Source of the DNA: Lepisosteus oculatus
Lineage: Eukaryota; Chordata; Actinopteri; Semionotiformes; Lepisosteidae
Direction of reading: 5' to 3'
Length of the DNA stretch: 64,000 nucleotides
Assembly (NCBI RefSeq): GCF_040954835.1
Contig: NC_090706.1
Coordinates: forward strand, 24,003,148-24,067,147
The notes under the pieces are model-generated. The model was not told the origin of the DNA. It saw only the letters and a program-made list of their open reading frames with translations, and ran no database searches. A program made the position numbers and the translations under genes. Below, piece after piece: positions 28,043 to 40,610 of this stretch; the first letter of the stretch is position 1, and every line of letters starts with the position of its first letter.

Positions 28043-29677
28043 TTTTTTTTCACCTAAAGTAGGAAATTGGAGCACCTACTTGTGATCCCAACTTTTGAAA
28101 ATATAATTTCCCATTTTTTGCTCCACAGTCTTACGAAACCAGGTTTACAGTGCTTATAATGCTGAAGTGAATGAAGAAATCATAATCATAAAAATTGTTT
28201 TGACTTTTGTAATATAAGTTGATTCGGTTTCAGTCTTGGATTAACTGCAGACATTATTTTTATCATGGATTTCATTTACTGCAGGGTATTCACATTCAAT
28301 TGTTTTTTAATTTTCTCTTTCTTTGTAAATCCATCACATAATAGGAAACAAAAAATCGAGATAGACTTATCTTTAACATAGGAACAGATAAGACTTTTCT
28401 GTATGAATGGAACAGCAGTTTTAGCGGAAAAAAAACTGTACAGCTGTTTCTCTATATTTGTCCAAATGTGGCTTGTTTGTGTGTGGTTCATTTATACATG
28501 TATATATTTAAAAGCCGATCTTGTGTCAAACAACATTGCCTCTTTGAATGATTAACAGGATGTAACTCTTTTTTTGAAATTGTAAGTGCCTGCCATTCTG
28601 TTGCCTACATGGCATTTGAAAGTTTCCAGTTGATAACTATGTTGAGCAATCACATGTTTTTCATGTGGCGCAGGGCACATAAACAACAATGTTTTTTTCT
28701 GATGTTTTTAATCGTGTTTAAAACAAAAACAAAGACTTTCCACTTAAAGAGCAAGAATAAGGCCGGCATATTTTCTGGTTTGTTACTCATGCAAGGAGAG
28801 GAATCAAACTTAATCATAAATGGTGTTTCATTGCTTGCATTTAAATCATACACAAAGCTCATAAACCTTCACTCCTGCTCAACAGATATGAAATTCATCT
28901 TTAGACAGAGGGCAAATGACCTCAAAACTGTGGATTATCAACACCACATGTTTGATCAGGGTCTCCATCTCTGGTTCCTGGTGAACCATTGTCCAGCTAG
29001 TTCTGGAAATCATCAGTTTTCAATGATGTCAGACAGAGTTATTGTAACTTATGTAATGTTATATTATATTTCTTTGTAATGTAATGTTTACTTGTACTGT
29101 TTGTATACTTTCTAAGTTTCTGTGTGTAAAACATAGCTGCTTTGACGCAAGACAAATTTCTGAAAAATCAGGCAATAGGGTAATATTGTATTGTATTTTG
29201 ATAGTTAATGTACACTGGTGACTACGCTGTGTAGGGCCCTTAGAAATCAGAATGTGTTAGGACCACACAAAACAGCTACCACACAAATTTAATCTTTTTC
29301 TCGGTTCTTAATGTACTGATCATTTAAAAGGAATTAGAAAACCTGTTAAAATACAATAATCCAGGGACAGATTTGGGTACTTTTGGTCTAAATAACCAAA
29401 TGATAGTATTATGCTGATTGATCATTCGTGAGTTCCCATGTTGTACTAAGGCTGTTGTGAAAATTGATTTGGCACAATTGTGATTTGATACCATTACCAG
29501 GCTGTTGAACGTCAAGCCTGGTGAAAATAAAAAAGAGGAACAGAGAAAGGAACCAATGTGCTATGTTTTAAAAAAAACATCTTTGTATCACTGGCATTTT
29601 GACGACTAAATCAACTCAGGATGTGAACACCCTAGCAATGGAAAAACATCTTTAGTGAAAAAACAAATTTCTGTGTA
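28043..29677. other. Intergenic, no supported gene
   Basis: The longest open frame in the desert lies here (28609-29079, plus strand, 156 codons from ATG). It shows no domain, signal peptide or splice context, and its composition matches the surrounding DNA. I treat it as chance or as part of a non-coding conserved block. Confidence 0.5.
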
Positions 29678-30128
29678 GATCATCCCCATGGATATCAGCG
29701 AGTGTGTAGTGAACATGCTAATGAATGATAATCGCTGGGTACACTTGACTAATTGATAGGGACATCCAACTGTGATGGTTTGGGGATTTGTGACTAGTTA
29801 CCACAAAGCTCCACTTTGCCAGTGATGGCAATTTGACTGCACTGTACTCCATTGATCATGTCTGACAGTCTTGACTCTTTGCTCTTCCTGGGCTCATCCT
29901 GACCTGACAATGGAGCACAATGGATGTAACAATGGCTTTCTTGCAAGATTAGAATTTAACAATTGTAATTGTGATATGTCATCCAGAGCTTGGAGGCACA
30001 TGCTTGTCTAGCCTCTTTGAGAGGAATGGGCGAGAAACACACAAGATAGCATCTGCAGCTTGGAGCACAGCAGGCATCACAGACACATGCCTTGTACTGC
30101 TGTCACTGGTGGGTGCACACACTACTAG
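29678..30128 (+). pseudogene. Degraded Tc1-like (Tc1/mariner) transposase remnant
   Basis: Fragments of the catalytic half of a Tc1-type DDE transposase occur in the right order but in shifting frames. VMVWG is at 29772-29786. DGNLTA (29824-29841) resembles the Tc1 block IDGNLTAQRY. HPDLTMEH (29895-29918) matches the SPDLxPIEH region around the second catalytic Asp. GGCTHY near 30108-30125 resembles the C-terminal GGHTRY. Frameshifts and stops between the blocks make it a fossil. The N-terminal DNA-binding half and the terminal inverted repeats were not recognised. Confidence 0.72.
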
Positions 30129-31694
30129 CCTGTGATTTTCACAATAGACCACTCTTTGATCAACCCTGACAAATGTTAATTACAATAATAAATTTACCTT
30201 TGTCTTGTCTGGTCACTAAAGTATACCTGACACTAAAAAAGATTTGGACTTCTACCTTATAAAAATTTTGTAAATTTGTTTTAGTTATAAGATTTATTTG
30301 ATGTTCAGCATAACAAAACTGTTAAACGGTGTTTTAAATATTTAATAATACCAGAAAAAAGGTGAATATTTTTCACATTCAATTCCCCATAATTTTATTA
30401 CAATCTGTTTCGTATCTTTCACCATCTGAGAGAGGGATTGAAAAGATTAAACTAAACTTATCATGAACTTGTGATGACCTAAAAGAAGAATATGTACAAT
30501 CAACCAAAGATTAATTCCAATTGTTGCCATTTAAAATATTCGATGGTGGCCCATTCAAAAAGGCACGAGAAATTTCTCTGTGAATTTACTGATACATAAA
30601 AAGTAAAAAGGGATTTTTGAATTTATTGTTTCTTTTTCAAATATGTTGAGGTCATTTCATCTGATTTTACGCTTTAAAATGTTGCTGATACTTTGGGTAG
30701 CTTTCAGTTTTGATTTTTTTAAATGAAAGATAAGTATACAGGTTACTTTATTTTCTGCCTGTTACACAGTCACCTTTTAATTCCATACACAGGATGTAAA
30801 CCAGCCTATGGAGAGGTATTTATTGTCACCATTCATGCAGAACATATATTTTTAAGGTATTGGGATAATCTTTCTGCAAAATGTATGAAATCTTTTATTC
30901 ATAGATTTTGTACCTATTTATTAGTTACAAAACAATGGCCTTTCTCACATTTTGAAACACATCCAAGAGGGGATTTTTAGATCCATGTACATCTAATAGT
31001 ATAGTCATATATACACACATACAGCTGTGACAGAAACAGTACCCAGAAAGACAATCACAGCAGCGAACAATGTCACAGTTATCTCTTTCATGACAGCCAC
31101 TGAGAAGTGGATTGTTGCTATGCAACATTTTATTTACTTCAGTCATACCTCACGAGAACACATGAATAAACATGTGGAACAGGAAATTGTACGTCACTTG
31201 GGTGCACTAATGTTAGCCCACTGGATGAAATGCATGAACTACAAAGACATTATCTGCACCTGGGCTCTTTAGATGTTTGAAAATTCCAGAGATTATGCAT
31301 ACAAAACTGGCATTATCATAATTAGAAAATCTAGAACACTTTTTTAGTGTTCATAATTTGATTTTCTTGAATAAGGTTATAAATAAATGTGATATCTTGA
31401 ACTGCCAATGACTAATTTTGAAGATGTGAGCTGAATTATGTTTCATTCTTAGTCTTATGTTCTTACTAAAAAAAAAACTTTCGAAGGTATTGGGGAAATA
31501 CTGTTGTAACAAAGTATATCTTGGGAGGTTGCTGCTGCCATTTTCATGTTATCTGATCATGAGAGTTTTATTAATTTTACGGACATCACCTGATTCATAT
31601 ATACTGTATACAGTATAACATTTTAAATTTATCAAATAAATCTCTACTATTCAGTAGTGTACCTCAGTGTTTCATTTAGAAAAAAAAACAAAAA
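30129..31694. other. Intergenic, no gene recognised
   Basis: AT-rich sequence. The interval 30985-31275 is more balanced in composition and unique-looking; its overlapping open frames on both strands have no recognisable motif. Confidence 0.5.
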
Positions 31695-32960
31695 CTTAAG
31701 CAATATAACTACAAGCAGTGATTGTCATTGACAAAGCTTACAAATCCCTTTTCATGTACAAGCACATTTTTATAAGTGTATATAAGGTTTACTCCATATA
31801 TTCCAGATTAACCATGATCATATCAGCAGTCTCTAAGTAGCTCTCAACATTAAGGAATGATCAAAAATCACTGAGCAACAATATTGGATTGATATTATAT
31901 GAGTTCCTAGATGTGATAAAAAGTAAACATAGCTGTTTATTTAAAAAACCTTATGATGCTGTTTTTCATTTGACCTTCATGAGAGGTCAAAGGTTGTCTC
32001 TATATGAGTTCCACAATAACTCTGTGTGTGACCCATTGTGCACTCTGCAAAGAGTTATGAGAAGATATTGCGTTTGACCTTTAGAGTGATCAGAAATCAT
32101 GGGAAAGGTATTTTCTACAAGAGCACACAAAGCATAGACAAGGTTCTATTTGTGTTCCATCACTACCATGAATCTATCTGCACTTATTACTTTTCACACC
32201 CTCTGCAGCCAGAGGGTGCTACTACTCTCTCCTGTCCCTAGTTTCCTGGGCTTTGCAGTCCTTCCAGTGTCTCTCTGTCTGGGGCTATATATTTCCAGGT
32301 CAATCATTCTCCTTCGCTCAGCATTGACGTTCAGATGTCCTGAGACACCCACCTATCATCCAGGTCACCCCACGTCTGCTGCCTGAGGGCATTGGTTTCT
32401 ATACAGCATTTCCTGAACTAACGGGCTAACCGCCGTCTCTCCGCTACACATAGGGTCTTTTTTGCTCTCCTCCCATTCCACGGTTCATCCCTTCCGACAT
32501 CCGTGACATTATTTTTTTCTACACTAATTATTCAGTTTACCAGAAGGACAAGCCAAAGGTCTTTTATGGCTGCTATAATTCAGATATGTACTTTAATCTT
32601 CTCTGAACACTAGTCCTCTGTGATTATTTATTTATTATTAATAGTCATTGTACACCAAATTTTGTTCCAATTCAATATACTTACTAAGCCATGTGACCAC
32701 TCCATCTAGTCTGAGCAAATTTAAATCTTTTATGTGACCTGACAATGTGTAGCAAGACCTGTATTTCTATTGGTTTCATGAATACCTTTTTTAAACTGCA
32801 AAAGCTTGTGAACAATCCTATATGATAACAAGCCAAACCTTGTGACCTATACAGCTATTCACTATGAAACATCTTATGAGGTTTCATGAGATTTATAAAA
32901 TAGTAGATATAGCAGATATAGTAGATATTAGTAGATATTTTACACTTTTTTAAAAATAAA
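31695..32960. repeat. Unnamed dispersed repeat, copy A
   Basis: Copy A aligns by eye with copy B at about 33015-34200. Shared landmarks are acaagcagtgattgtcattg (B: gcaagcagcaatcattagtg), gaggtcaaaggt, a gttccacaataac / gttccataataac block, then gaagat-ttgc-tttgaccttta and ttttcaca. After the insertion at 32194-32508 both copies have caccaaattttg. I do not know the family. No open frame is shared. The copies are old, and the ends are estimates. Confidence 0.6.
32194..32508. mobile_element. Candidate non-autonomous insertion with a terminal hairpin inside copy A
   Basis: A block of more balanced composition interrupts copy A. It opens with TCACAC followed by a perfect 9-bp hairpin (caccctctg, loop cagc, cagagggtg; 32197-32218) and closes with GTGACA at 32503-32508, so short imperfect inverted termini are possible. 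The interior has a TATA-like ctatatatttcc near 32286. It could be a MITE-like element or a solo LTR. I see no convincing target-site duplication. Confidence 0.4.
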
Positions 32961-33014
32961 AAAACTATATTAGCAATAGGTTTCCTCTAGAAACTTAATT
33001 TTGTGGATGCCTAA

Positions 33015-34200
33015 TATACATAGTTGCAAGCAGCAATCATTAGTGGCCAAGCCAATGTAGCCCTTAACCATAATCCTCTCTGGAACCCTGAAGAGTTATA
33101 CCAGATTTCCACTTCAACTTTAAGAGGGGTCAAAGGTCCTGAAAATCAAAATTTTGATAAAGCATATATTGCTTTTGTGTATGTTCCATAATAACCTTGA
33201 CCTCATTTGCACTCATGAAAAGAGGTATAGGAAGATTTTGCATCTGACCTTTAGGAAATGTCAAATGCATTCAGAGAAAATATTGAATGATTTTGAACCC
33301 AATGTTTCTTTATTAGCCCTGTACAATTTCTTGCATTAGTAATGTGCCTTTTCACATTCCTCACACCCCACATTTCACACCCCAGCTTTTCTCCATGGAG
33401 ACACAGTCAGGGAGAGAAGCTTGGGGTCAGAGCACAGGGTCTGCTATTGTACAGCACCCCTGGAGCAGTTAGGGTTAAGGGCCTTGCTCAGGGGCCTAAC
33501 GGAGTAAGATTCCTCTGCTGGCCACAGGATTTGAACTGGCAACCCTCCAGTCACAGGCACAGATCCTTAGCCACAGAGCCACCGCTCCGGCGGTAATATG
33601 ACCAGTCTACCTTTTCTTAACAAGTCTAAGAAGGGAACTTTATGCACCAAATTTTGGATTTATACTTTAATTGGTTTAATACATTTTTCTTTTTACAAAA
33701 TGTCTGAAAATTGTTAAAGACTCTTGAATCTTTGTTTTTGGCCAAATCATGTGACTAAATCAAGTGACCAGTTGGCTTAATTTACTTGTAGGCTTTGTGA
33801 GTTCTGGGACTATAGGAAAATTCATGTCTGGCCTACAAATAAAATGCAATATACATAAATTACCCAAACTTTCATATTGGCTCGTGAGGCCGTGTTTCTC
33901 AAGGGAGCAAATTACTGTGAACAACCTTAGTAGATAATGCAAGCTTCGTGATATATTCCAAGCATTTGCTTTGTTCAGCTTCACGATTTCTGGGAAGGTG
34001 CTACTGTATTAAAGTTTTTTTTGACAAATCCAAAATGGCAGCCAAACCACCTTATCATGAAAATAATTTTATGGACAAGGCATAATATGGTCTACCAACT
34101 TTTTAAGCCTCTGCAGCGTTTAATTCAAGAGAAAAATGTTTTTCAATATTCCTCATCTTTTGCCAAAAATCCAGTATGGTAACTAAACTATGTATCTGCT
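33015..34200. repeat. Unnamed dispersed repeat, copy B
   Basis: Second copy of the family at 31695, in the same orientation. It carries gttgcaagcagcaatcatta, gaggggtcaaaggtcctgaa, gttccataataacc and gaagattttgcatctgacct. A tRNA-like SINE interrupts it at about 33390-33598, close to where copy A is interrupted. The downstream part has ccaaaatggcagccaaacca. The right boundary is an estimate. Confidence 0.55.
33390..33598 (-). mobile_element. tRNA-like SINE, second family (reverse)
   Basis: Read on the minus strand, the element starts gcggtggctctgtggctaag, which resembles a pol III A box. The B-box-like gttcaaatcc follows (complement of 33528-33537). Next comes ttaggcccctgagcaaggcc cttaaccctaactgctccag, a phrase typical of fish SINE/LINE tails. 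It differs from the family at 21815. It has no coding capacity. Confidence 0.8.
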
Positions 34201-37200
34201 AGCATAACTGACACAACTTGTCTCAGGCCTTTATAATTCTACCACATTATACGAGTTTTTCTCTGGAGGGTTGGATTTTAAAGGCATTTGAAATTAATGT
34301 CAGTAGAGTAAATATTAATTCAAATAATGCAACTGTAGCTCCAGCAACTTTATATCTTGGCTCAGTATTTTGTCAGATTCTTAATTTATTGTGATCTGCT
34401 TCATGCAGCATTTAAACCCAAGTAACCATTTTTTTCCATTTCCACTAACACGTCTTAAACAACAGCGATTCGAGTATTCATAAGACTAATTTTACAAATG
34501 TACTGTCTGAAAAAGACGATATCTACAAACTTTAGAATGTCAGTGGTTATATTCTAAAGTACCAGACTTAAAAGTCAAACTAAGGTTGGTCTCATGGTGG
34601 AGCCATTCCACAGAATTCCTCTGGCACACTAACATCTAAATATCTTCAAAGCAGGATACAGAATAATGTTCTTACAATTTTCCAGAGCTTAATGGAATGT
34701 TTAATTGTTAGATTTAGGGCTATGTTGGTGCTTGGTACTGGCTTTTTTAATGGTCAGCATAAATTTCTCAGAATTCTTATGTTCAATACTGTGTTTAATT
34801 TTGGCTCAGCGTTAACATGCACATATTGCAAATCACTGACCAATATATTAGGAACATTCATAAGATAATATGCTGGTTCCTGGTGAGCAGAGAGGGTGGC
34901 AAGTGGCAAGCATTCTGAAAAGGTTTTGAAATATTTAGACCCTAAAACTATTTCATTCTTGTGGTGGGATTTTCTTTAATTGAGGTTATGAGATTCGAGA
35001 CTGAATATACACTATGAGACTGAACTGTATGCTCCTCTGGTTCCATCGGAGACCTGGGAGTAATGTAAGCTGTCTTAATGCTGATCAAGAGTACATATTC
35101 GTACATATCCAACTAAGAAAATCATGCAGGTACAGGATTGTAATGTTGTTCCCATCACCCCTTTGCAATGTAAATTAAGCACTATACATTTTTCCTCTCC
35201 TTCATAGCACTCTTTATAAGGTGTGTTATCCCATGAAGGCTTAAAAACACCATAGTTTCAATTCCTCTTTGAAGTATAGTTGCTTGGAGCTACAAAAAAG
35301 AGAAGCTGTTGATTAGAGGTTTATATATTCAACACTCACTTGAGGAGGAATTGGAATGACAATCTGAAAGGGCTGATCTTCATTTTGGGTTTCCTCAGTA
35401 GTGCCAGCACGACACTGCATTATAATGGTGCCCCATTACATTTGACTAATTCTTAATTTTTGGAAATATAAGATGTGATTTAATTTTAAACAGAATTCAA
35501 GCTTATAGATCACAAAACGACAGAAATGTGCTTCCCCTGACAAAGTACAAGTTATTCAAATGTTTTTTTGCTTATACTAAGTTTAGAAACATTCCACAAA
35601 ATGAAATAAATAGCATTCACCTCTTCTAATGAAGACTATTATTCTGTTGACATTCTTATACACCTTTGACTCAACAGAAAAAAAATAATAAAAAAAACGT
35701 GAATGTTACAATTGTACTTCTTGCTTGAGGAACAACATTGCAATCAAATAGTCTTGTTTCATCCAGTAATTGTGCCTGCTAATGACTTATTGATTTATGA
35801 AATTATACAAGGATAAGATTGACATGCTGTAGCTTAAATAGATTTTAAAGAGGAAGACAATGTTGACACAAATCAGCATTAATTTGAAATAATGAATTTA
35901 TTTAATAAAAATGTTTGGAATATCTATTTACTAAATTTGTTTTACTTTACTAAAAATATTTAAATATAATATTTATTATTTCAAAAATAAATTAAAAAGT
36001 AATAAAATAAAATAATAAAAAAGTTTGGGTCAATAATGACCAAAATATTTAATGAACATCATTTTTGTTATTGTTACAGGTGCCGGTCCTGGTAAAACAA
36101 ATATTAAATACTCAATTAACATGTAATTTGCACTGATTGGTTTTACATAATATTATTTTCACACAAAATAGTATAAGTAAAAATGTTTACTACATATTAT
36201 AATACTGGAATTTCAGCACTTGAAGATTTTTATCTTTATACTGAATTGAATAGATATTGAATATTATACTGAATTAAATAAATAATAGTCAAGAAATGGT
36301 AACTAATACTGAACTCTGTGACCAATTAAGAAGATAATGCTACTTCTTTTATGTGTGAGATGTGTTGTAACATTTGCACAATAATGGATTATAAACAGAT
36401 GCTTGATGCTTTTAATGCTTATACTAATTGCAAAAGATTTTACCCTAACTATGCAAAAATAACCAGAAGCCCTTTACTTTTACAAAAATAAAAACTTAAC
36501 GCAGAATATTTGAACATTTAATACCTAAATTCAGATAATCATTACTAAAATCAGAAATTATTTGCTGACAAGTCTCAGTAGTTCTACTGCAGTAAAAATG
36601 TTTTATTTATTAATCATTAAAATCTTTATATAAAAATAAGTATTTGATATCCTAAATTTAAAACATGTAAATACTTCATCCTTTCAGGAAGCAATGGAAT
36701 TTAAGCATCTAACTTTTCAATCTGAGACTTTCAAGAATAGAACTGCGCTTGTCAAAAATTTGACTTTTTACATTAAATAAATCTAATAAATAAAACAGAA
36801 CGAAAGTGTGTTTCATATAGATCAATCAAGAAACAGTGTCAAAATCTATTCCATTTTTCAAAAGATTTATGTGGAGCATCATACAGAATAGCAAAAGAAA
36901 AAGCTACCAGAAGGATTAAAAGTATTCAAAGTATTATTACAGCTTTCCAAGAATACTAGGTAAGGAATTTGTTGTAGTGTTTCTCTGTGACAAAACATAC
37001 ATGAAGCACACATATTCAATCAATCACTATGTTGCAAAATATTATAATCCAAGAAACCTATGGTATATAGGTTTATATGTTACAATTTGTTTTAGTTTTT
37101 ATTCTTCTTGAACATTCTGGACCTGATTGCACTTTAAATGTTAGTTTTAGCATATTTTAAAGTTGTAGACAATTCTAATTTTATAGATATATACAGTATA

Positions 37201-40009
37201 AAGAGTTGGAAGAAATCCTACTCAGGTCTGGAAGGGCATTTATCATGTAAAAAAGCTACACTGCTGACAGGTACAATATTGCAGACAAAACACATGATGG
37301 CAGATTTCATGTCTTGCATCAATATTATCTCATTGCAGCCTGGGAGAAAAAAAAGAAAAAAAAAAGAGCTTTACCCTTTCTAAGTGTGATTATACATACA
37401 TCACAATTAATCTAACTTTGTATTTGTGATTTAGAGATTCAGATACCCTGGGTTATAATGGCTTGACATAAGTTTATATATTAGAAATATATTATTAGTA
37501 AAAGAAAAAGTTAGTGCTAAATACCAGCATATAATAGACTTTTCATTGTGCTCTCTAAGAGTAACTGCATCATTGTTGCAGTCATTGTAATACCATGCAC
37601 TACTATGTATTGCCAGGGTAAAGTTTTATTAATATATTTGCAAAATAAAGATTCCTATAATTATTCTGTAAACTAATTCTAACTATAATAAGTTTCTTTA
37701 AGTTCTAAAACTTAAAAATCTGTGAAAGGCTATCTGAAAAACCAAACTGAGAATGGCAGAATGCAGACATCTAAGTGATTTCGGAAGTTGTACATGTCCA
37801 GGTAGCAAATTGTTTTTTTTTAAAACACTTGTAAAAATGACAGTTTGTCAGTCGATATAAATATCCCATGAAGGAGCTGAAGAGGTAATAGGCATTACGA
37901 CATGTATCTCACAGGCATCTTACCACACTAACAGCACGCGCCGAGAATCGTGTCAAAAACGCACCTATCATTTTGATCTCCCTCTCCCCTCCCCATTTTC
38001 TTACCCTCCTCATAATCTAGATTTCATAACAACCTCTCCATTCTGATAAGGATCTCACACTCTCTGAAAAAAAAAAGAAGCCATAGCAAGAATGATTCAA
38101 AGCTGAAGCTGCACAAATAATGTGAGAAACCCTTGACCACAGGCCGTCGCTAAAGACCAAGGTTTGACATTACTCATACCTTCCAGTACTTACTAAAGTT
38201 CAGACAGGAAACAAGCTTCTTTTTTTTCCTATAATGTCAACAAGTTCTGTGATGTTTAAGGTGAGACGAACCGGAGAAGAAAACCAAAACCCTTCAAAAC
38301 ATTTAGAGATTGTTTTCTCTCATGTGTTACATCATTTCCGGTGTGTTTCAATGAAGGTAGAGGAGAGTCTGTGTTGTTGAAAGAGAAGGGGAGTCTAGGA
38401 GAAGTTTTTTTTTTAAATGTATGTATAGATATTTAGGAGGCAAACAGTTAGGGAGGCTCCATAAAAGTTTTTTGTCATTGTTTTTCCGAATGATAGCAAT
38501 AGAAAAAATAACTCCATGCATTACAGTATGTGTTAGAGGGAGTTACCCCTCCATCCTGCACTTTGAAATCCAAACTTTACACAGCGGAATCACTGTTTGT
38601 GTTCAGTTTTAGAAGATATAAATCATGGCTGTAATTTCAACTAACTAATGCCGTCTAAGTCAAAACTATCAGTTTCTATCTTTCTGCATTATCTGTTTCG
38701 TATTGTTTCACTCATTCACAGTGCAGGTAGGCTGCACTTGTTTTACAAAACGTGCTTTGTTTCACAGTGCTCCTCTGCTGGCAACAGCAGAAATTCCACT
38801 TGCTCTGTTAGGTGCCTTAATAATAGCTGATCAGTGCGATCATGCAAAACCAGGATCTATTCAATCACTGACAGATGTTTTCTTTTAGGTTTACCTGAAA
38901 CTAAAAACGTGGTTATGAGATAAGTGAATGATTACTGGAAGATTCAGAAGGTCTTGTCAGTTACTGTAGATGGTCACATTTGCTGGATAAAAAGACATGA
39001 AGCAGGCAGTTTTTAAGATAAAAGCCCAAAGCCCACTCACTTTACCACAACGTCTCTGACACAATGAATGTCAGGTGGAAACTCTCGTAAAAGTTTTTGC
39101 GCTTCAAAAAAAGGTGGGTTTTGAATCAACCTTAGCCCCATTTCTTCCAGTTATTAAACAAGAGCAGGTCAATACACGTTGAAGCACAAGGGCAGAAAGT
39201 CAACACAAGAGTTTAAAGTGATGTCACTGAAATGAAAACTGGTGGATGGGTGGGGTTTGGACCTCATTTGAACCCCTGAGATTAAATGATGGCTTGGTGT
39301 TTTATTTATCCACATGTTACAAATTACAGCATCTGCTTATAATTTCTTTATTTACTTTGTAGATTCTGCTTCAGTTGATTAGCATTTTATTTAGTTGGTT
39401 TTCTTTTGGAACTTGATTGACATTTCATGATGGTTGTTTGAAGTAAATGTTGGAGGTCTTTGAAGCTTGGAGATGAAAGGAGCATCCAAATATTACTTGA
39501 AGAGGATCTTAGAATAAAATCAGTGATATCTGCAAAGGGACATGTAGAGATTATAAATAAACTGTCATTTACCCAATGACATCAATATAATAGTATTGTG
39601 TTCTTTAAAGTCCTGAACTCCCATAAATACATTTTTAACTCTCTTGACTTCCTAAAAAGAAATTCTTCAAACGCAAATATATGTTCAATCCAGTTAAAAG
39701 GACTGAAATATAATGGTATAAAAATAGTTTTCTTGGTTTCCCCCAGTCTTAGGTTAATGCCTTGTTTTCAATTGCAGTTTTCCTCTTCTTCAAAACAAGG
39801 ATTGCAATACAATCATTAAATGCAGTTTGCTTTTTCCAGTGCCTGCAACTTAAAAGCAAATGTCCAGTCATTTTAAAGGGAAGTAGTGAGTGTAGGAGAG
39901 TCCTCACACACAGCCAGTGTTGAGACTTATGAAACATTTCGGGTTTGTAAATAATTTGGAGTCTTTAATAAATTATAATAACAATAGGTTGCTTTTATAT
40001 AATGCTTTT
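34201..40009. other. Intergenic, no gene recognised
   Basis: Very AT-rich, especially 35880-36800. No transposon or RNA gene was recognised, and short A-rich simple sequence occurs near 35990-36020 and 37348-37366. The region 37900-38350 is less AT-rich and unique-looking. Confidence 0.5.
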
Positions 40010-40610
40010 GTATCCTAAAGGATCCCAGATACTTCATTGACTTCATATACTGTCCCCAAGTCATCCACTACTGAAGTACAACTCCCATCCAGTTGTCAGA
40101 TGGCAGTCATAATAAGACAGCATCACCACTACAGAGCAGATCAGGTGGAGAAGGGCGAAATCGTTTCACTAACAATTTATTCTGGTTAATTTAAGAAGGC
40201 CAGGTTGTGTAAACCCAGGGTGACATTTAACCAGTACACCAAGTTTAGTACCCCTAAGCGGTATACCACAGTTTAACACCCCTATGGGGTATACCAGTTT
40301 AAACTAAAAGAATTGAACTGCCAATTGGAAGTTAATTAACAAGAAGTCAGGACTTAATCTGAATGTCTCATCTGAATGACAGCACCTTCTATGGCACAGT
40401 GTTCCCTGTTACCATATTGGTCCATTTGTTTGGAAATTCAGGTCAAGAAGGAGGAACACCACCTACTGGTCCACCAAAACCAAGAGCAGTAGCGACCTGA
40501 TTTCCTTGGAGGTCTCCCATTCTAGTACAGACCAGACGCAGCCTTGCTTAGCTTCTGAGACTTGACAAGATTGAGTTACAAGGTGGTAATGCTTCTGCTT
40601 AGAATAAATA
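40010..40610 (-). mobile_element. 5S rRNA-derived SINE (SINE3-like), reverse
   Basis: The minus strand at about 40610-40490 reads like a 5S rRNA gene: gcattaccaccttg, then tctcagaagctaagcaaggc and actagaatgggagacctcc, the internal-control-region signature. A body shared with the plus-strand copy at 47205 follows (ttttggtggaccagtaggtg; cagatgagacattcagatta). The element then runs into a different 3' part near 40010-40100. A 28-bp period repeat at 40242-40297 lies in its body. The copy is diverged; the 3' limit is approximate. Confidence 0.82.
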
